Source of the DNA: Trebouxia sp. TZW2008
Taxonomy: Eukaryota > Chlorophyta > Trebouxiophyceae > Trebouxiales > Trebouxiaceae
NCBI GenBank assembly: GCA_002118135.1
Contig: BDIU01000220.1
Coordinates: 1-20,043, forward strand
DNA: 20,043 nt
Direction: 5' to 3'
This document shows, one piece after another, positions 19,201 to 20,043 of this stretch. Position numbers and translations under genes: made by a program. A model generated the notes under the pieces. That model was not told the origin of the DNA, searched no databases, and saw nothing but the letters and a program-made list of their open reading frames with translations. Every line of letters begins with the position of its first letter. The first letter of the stretch is position 1.

Positions 19201-20043
19201 TGATGAAAAATTCATAGATGTGCTGCAGTAACACTGCTTGCTATGTCTGCTGATTTGTCTGTCTTTTGTATTAGATACTTTGAATCATTAGATGTCATGA
19301 TCTTTCAACAGTTGATGTTGCGCCTGTAGCAAGTCGACTCGGCTGTTCTTCACGGCGAAAAATGGGGACAGACAGGTTTGTGCTTGCAGCAAGCCAACTC
19401 AGCCATTCTACATGATGGAAACAACGACTATCTGCGTTTTTGAGGACACATGGTACAGTCTGGTGTCCAAGCTGAATAAACATGTGGTGATTTACTGTTT
19501 GCCACAGTTCAGGTTGTGGTTTTTCGACAATCGATTCTGTGCTTGCAGCAAGCCAGCTTAGCCATTCTTTACAATGGAGGCAATGACTGTCTGCATTCAC
19601 AGGACACATGGTACAGTCTGGTGTCCAAGCTGAATAAACATGTGGTGATTTACTGTTTGCCACAGTTCAGGTTGTGGTTTTTTGACAATCGATTCTGTGC
19701 TTGCAGCAAGCCAGCTTAGCCATTCTTTACAATGGAGGCAATGACTGTCTGCATTCAAAGGACACATGGTGCAGTCTGGTGTCCAAGCTGAATAAACTTG
19801 TGGTGATTTACTAGTTGCCACAGTTGAGGTTGTGGTCTTTCAACAATCAACTTTGTGCTTGCAGCAAGCCAACCCGGCCGTTCTTTACAATGGGGGCAAC
19901 GACTACTTGCGGTACAAGGACACGCAGTTCATCATAAAAGTGTCTTACATCAAGTAACTGTTGCCTTTGTTTTTGGTTTGATTGATTTTGTGCTTGCAGC
20001 AAGCCACTCCAGCCGTTCTTTACAATGGGGGCAACGACTACTT
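16279..20043 (+). CDS. Violaxanthin de-epoxidase, thylakoid-lumen precursor (partial, runs off the window)
   Basis: VDE converts violaxanthin to zeaxanthin in the thylakoid lumen when the pH falls, supporting photoprotective quenching. Exons: 16279-16522, 16601-16659, 17238-17333, 18316-18474, 19000-19170, and probably 20000 onward. Phases agree; 243 codons are complete. Residues 1-64 are a basic, Ser/Thr-rich stromal targeting part; 65-82 are hydrophobic ([18 protein letters not shown]), as in twin-step lumen signals. The Cys-rich domain follows ([45 protein letters not shown]), then the lipocalin start [19 protein letters not shown] (187-205) and WRIQKPD. ATG 16279 has G at -3. Exons 3, 4, 5 and 6 each have duplicated edges in the adjoining introns, and a U6 retrocopy lies in intron 3. 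This is the plant-type enzyme, unlike the unrelated CVDE1 of Chlamydomonas. Confidence 0.92.
16840..17236 (+). repeat. Three acceptor-side copies of VDE exon 3, 101-126-bp period
   Basis: Copies of the intron end and exon 3 start (TCTGCAG|CTCCAACTAGCAG) begin at 16886, 17012 and 17137, followed by the true exon at 17238. Each keeps the acceptor and reads [22 protein letters not shown] or [11 protein letters not shown]. Each runs into an in-frame stop (TAG, TAG, TAA) about 18 codons in, at the same relative place. Similarity to the true exon rises toward it. Confidence 0.92.
17475..17481 (+). repeat. Target-site duplication, left, of the U6 retrocopy
   Basis: AAGCACT lies two bases (AC) before the T10 tract. 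The same seven bases follow the U6 5' end directly at 17593-17599. The match is short, so chance is possible, but its position is exactly where a duplication is expected. Confidence 0.6.
17484..17592 (-). pseudogene. U6 snRNA retrocopy with A tail
   Basis: Minus strand 17592-17494 is a complete U6 snRNA of 99 nt. It has a perfect 5' hairpin (GTAGC TCCG GCTAC), TAAAATTGG, the invariant ATACAGAGAAGATTAGCATG block (ACAGAG box and AGC triad), GATGACACGCA and AAATCGAGAAATGGT. The internal stem-loop pairs CTC with GAG around GCGCA, differing from the plant CCT/AGG pair but still base-paired. It is followed by A10 (17493-17484) rather than the T run that ends RNA polymerase III genes, and no upstream USE or TATA is seen. 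AAGCACT flanks it on both sides (17475-17481, 17593-17599). The A tail and direct repeats indicate retroposition of U6 RNA. Confidence 0.9.
17593..17599 (+). repeat. Target-site duplication, right, of the U6 retrocopy
   Basis: AAGCACT directly abuts the first U6 base (17592) and repeats 17475-17481. Together they suggest the insertion interrupted intron text that once read CTAAAAGCACT and then continued. Confidence 0.6.
17621..17680 (+). repeat. Donor-side copy of VDE exon 3
   Basis: This repeats the exon 3 end (CTGCAACTCTGCAATGGCC... GGGTGTCAG), with the donor now GTGGGC at 17675 instead of GTATGG at 17334. The copied frame is open and reads [14 protein letters not shown]. The U6 retrocopy lies between the true exon and this copy. 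Confidence 0.85.
18088..18187 (+). repeat. Copy of VDE exon 4 without an acceptor
   Basis: About 100 bases match the first two thirds of exon 4 (true start 18316, spacing 228). The frame is open and reads [13 protein letters not shown] and [12 protein letters not shown]. One family cysteine is replaced by Phe (TAFAV for TACAV). The acceptor has become TTG|ATC and is lost. Smaller scraps of the acceptor region (GCAGATCAT-like) recur at about 17955-18060. Confidence 0.85.
18475..18906 (+). other. VDE intron 5 main part
   Basis: This holds the first part of the intron between exons 4 (ends 18474) and 5 (starts 19000). Apart from the tandem copy at its 3' end, I see no gene, RNA or mobile element. 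Short pyrimidine-rich runs occur at 18660-18720. Confidence 0.4.
18907..18963 (+). repeat. Acceptor-side copy of VDE exon 5, 93-bp tandem duplication
   Basis: The exon 5 start is repeated exactly 93 bp upstream with the acceptor intact (CTGCAG|GG). Across the 54-56 copied bases only the second codon differs: CGA (Arg of the lipocalin GRWY) has become TAA. Use of this acceptor would end translation at once. The near identity indicates a recent duplication. Confidence 0.93.
19330..19999 (+). repeat. Tandem array of VDE exon 6 starts, about 158-bp period
   Basis: Copies with a GCAG/TAG acceptor begin at 19330, 19390, 19549, 19707 and 19865, followed by 20000, which continues past the window edge. 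The last four spacings are 159, 158, 158 and 135 bp. All start CAAGCCA- or CAAGTCG-like (coding [15 protein letters not shown] in the best copies). The copies at 19549 and 19707 differ by a handful of bases. Copy 19390 stops at TGA, 19707 at TAG and 19865 at TAA; 19549 is open. By the rule seen elsewhere, the last copy should be the true exon. Confidence 0.92.

Noticed and set aside
19330..19999. CRISPR-like array
   Set aside because: The repeats are exon/intron units of about 158 bp without short unique spacers, in a eukaryotic intron.

Overview
This window looks like nuclear DNA of a green alga (Chlorophyta; a trebouxiophyte is my best guess, but the lineage is not proven). The evidence is: spliceosomal GT-AG introns in every recognisable gene; three plastid-targeted products of plant/algal type (EPSP synthase, plastid ribosomal protein bS6c and plant-type violaxanthin de-epoxidase); TGTAA motifs, the usual chlorophyte poly(A) signal, downstream of EPSPS; and a U6 snRNA copy with a plant-like 5' stem. 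There is no bacterial-style operon structure. The genes work in separate pathways and their adjacency is not a functional cluster.

Layout. 1-502: an unresolved possible coding exon at the left edge, then the EPSPS leader. 503-5986 (+): EPSP synthase in eight exons, about 508 aa including a plastid transit peptide. 5987-7822: convergent intergenic DNA made largely of two degenerate tandem repeats. 7823-12034 (-): an F-box/WD40 protein in about six exons. 12035-12825: intergenic. 12826-14028 (-): plastid ribosomal protein bS6c in five exons, 198 aa. 14029-14398: divergent promoter region. 14399-15623 or further (+): a conserved protein with an HVTV motif, possibly 2H-phosphoesterase-like, whose ends and one splice junction do not resolve. 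16279 to beyond the right edge (+): violaxanthin de-epoxidase (VDE); five exons are complete and the sixth runs off the window.

The most striking feature is not a gene. The long introns of EPSPS, the F-box/WD40 gene and VDE are filled with degenerate tandem copies of the edges of their neighbouring exons, about thirty in all. Copies of an exon's acceptor side always lie upstream of the true exon, and copies of a donor side always lie downstream. Most keep a recognisable splice site but carry an in-frame stop, a frameshift or a lost splice site. Tandem duplication across splice junctions therefore appears to be the main way introns have grown here, and it leaves many potential decoy or poison exons in the pre-mRNA. 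The two genes with short introns (bS6c and the HVTV gene) lack these copies.

A second find is a full-length U6 snRNA retrocopy, antisense inside VDE intron 3, with a 10-nt A tail and a 7-bp direct repeat at both ends. Exon boundaries were worked out by hand from reading frame, splice consensus and remembered family sequence; none has been tested against transcripts.
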